A stretch of DNA of 24,576 nucleotides from CAYSUS01 sp964434165 (GTDB lineage Bacteria > Planctomycetota > Planctomycetia > Pirellulales > Thermoguttaceae). The position numbers and the translations under genes are program-made. How positions within the stretch are numbered: position 1 is the first letter of the stretch; every line of letters begins with the position of its first letter. The notes beneath the pieces are model-generated. The model was not told the origin of the DNA, did no database searches, and worked only from the letters and a program-made list of their open reading frames with translations. The stretch spans positions 1-24,576 of the forward strand of contig CAYSUS010000106.1 of assembly GCA_964434165.1 (NCBI GenBank), given 5' to 3'. Positions 24,469 through 24,576 of the stretch are shown here, piece by piece.

Positions 24469-24576
24469 GGGTGGCCCTGGAGGTGCCAGGCTTCCTTGTA
24501 CGGGGCCAGGAGAAGCGTCACGCGGGGGTCCGCAGATGGCCGCGGCCCCTGACGAGGGGCCCACCACACATGGTTG

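Noticed and set aside
24469..24576. SRP RNA gene near dnaX
   Set aside because: ffs often lies beside dnaX, and a CAAGGAAGCCTGGC stretch looked suggestive, but the conserved GGAAGGAAGCAG-type core is absent here and in the dnaX-ybaB gap.
1..24576. tRNA genes and CRISPR arrays
   Set aside because: No TTCGA/TTCAA loop with a matching acceptor stem, and no regularly spaced direct repeats were found; isolated GTTCGAA strings lie inside genes or lack paired stems.

Overview
The window looks like ordinary chromosome of a GC-rich bacterium of the phylum Planctomycetota, most likely close to the Pirellulales. This is inferred from three family types: a FlgI-like lipoprotein with a HEAT-like insert, a response-regulator-like protein with its DNA-binding domain first, and a CehA/McbA-type secreted protein. 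No marker such as rRNA is present to prove it. I saw no insertion sequence, prophage, CRISPR array, tRNA or rRNA.

Layout. 1-3.9 kb: a secreted glycoside-hydrolase-like protein (+) faces a secreted CehA/McbA-like protein (-). 4.0-5.7 kb: dnaJ-type co-chaperone, rnpA and yidD (+), the last two overlapping. 6.0-11.6 kb: FlgI-like lipoprotein and smc (+). 11.6-13.2 kb: a nested palindromic element, then a glutamate decarboxylase (-). 13.2-13.9 kb: a 758-base stretch with no convincing gene. 13.9-18.2 kb (+): regulator, GT39-type membrane glycosyltransferase, moaC and a long-chain polyprenyl diphosphate synthase. 18.2-18.7 kb: nrdR (-). 18.9-19.7 kb: zinc-ribbon/PH-domain membrane protein (+). 19.7-24.5 kb (-): in transcription order dnaX, ybaB, recR, then rpoN.

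Most genes are housekeeping: replication and repair (dnaX, ybaB, recR), chromosome organisation (smc), RNA processing and membrane insertion (rnpA, yidD), dNTP control (nrdR), cofactors and quinone side chain (moaC, polyprenyl synthase), and alternative sigma factor (rpoN). The dnaX-ybaB-recR order is widespread in bacteria and supports those calls.

Most notable observations: (1) dnaX carries a run of nine A on its coding strand, with a -1-frame TGA directly after it and a potential stem-loop 8 nt downstream. This is the arrangement expected for making a short gamma subunit of about 427 aa beside the 583 aa tau. (2) The FlgI-like protein is a predicted lipoprotein whose two FlgI halves are separated by HEAT-like repeats, with no other flagellar gene nearby. 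(3) An 86-base nested palindrome lies between the convergent smc and glutamate decarboxylase genes. (4) A regulator has inverted domain order and a degenerate receiver pocket. I did not find a clearly new multi-gene system.
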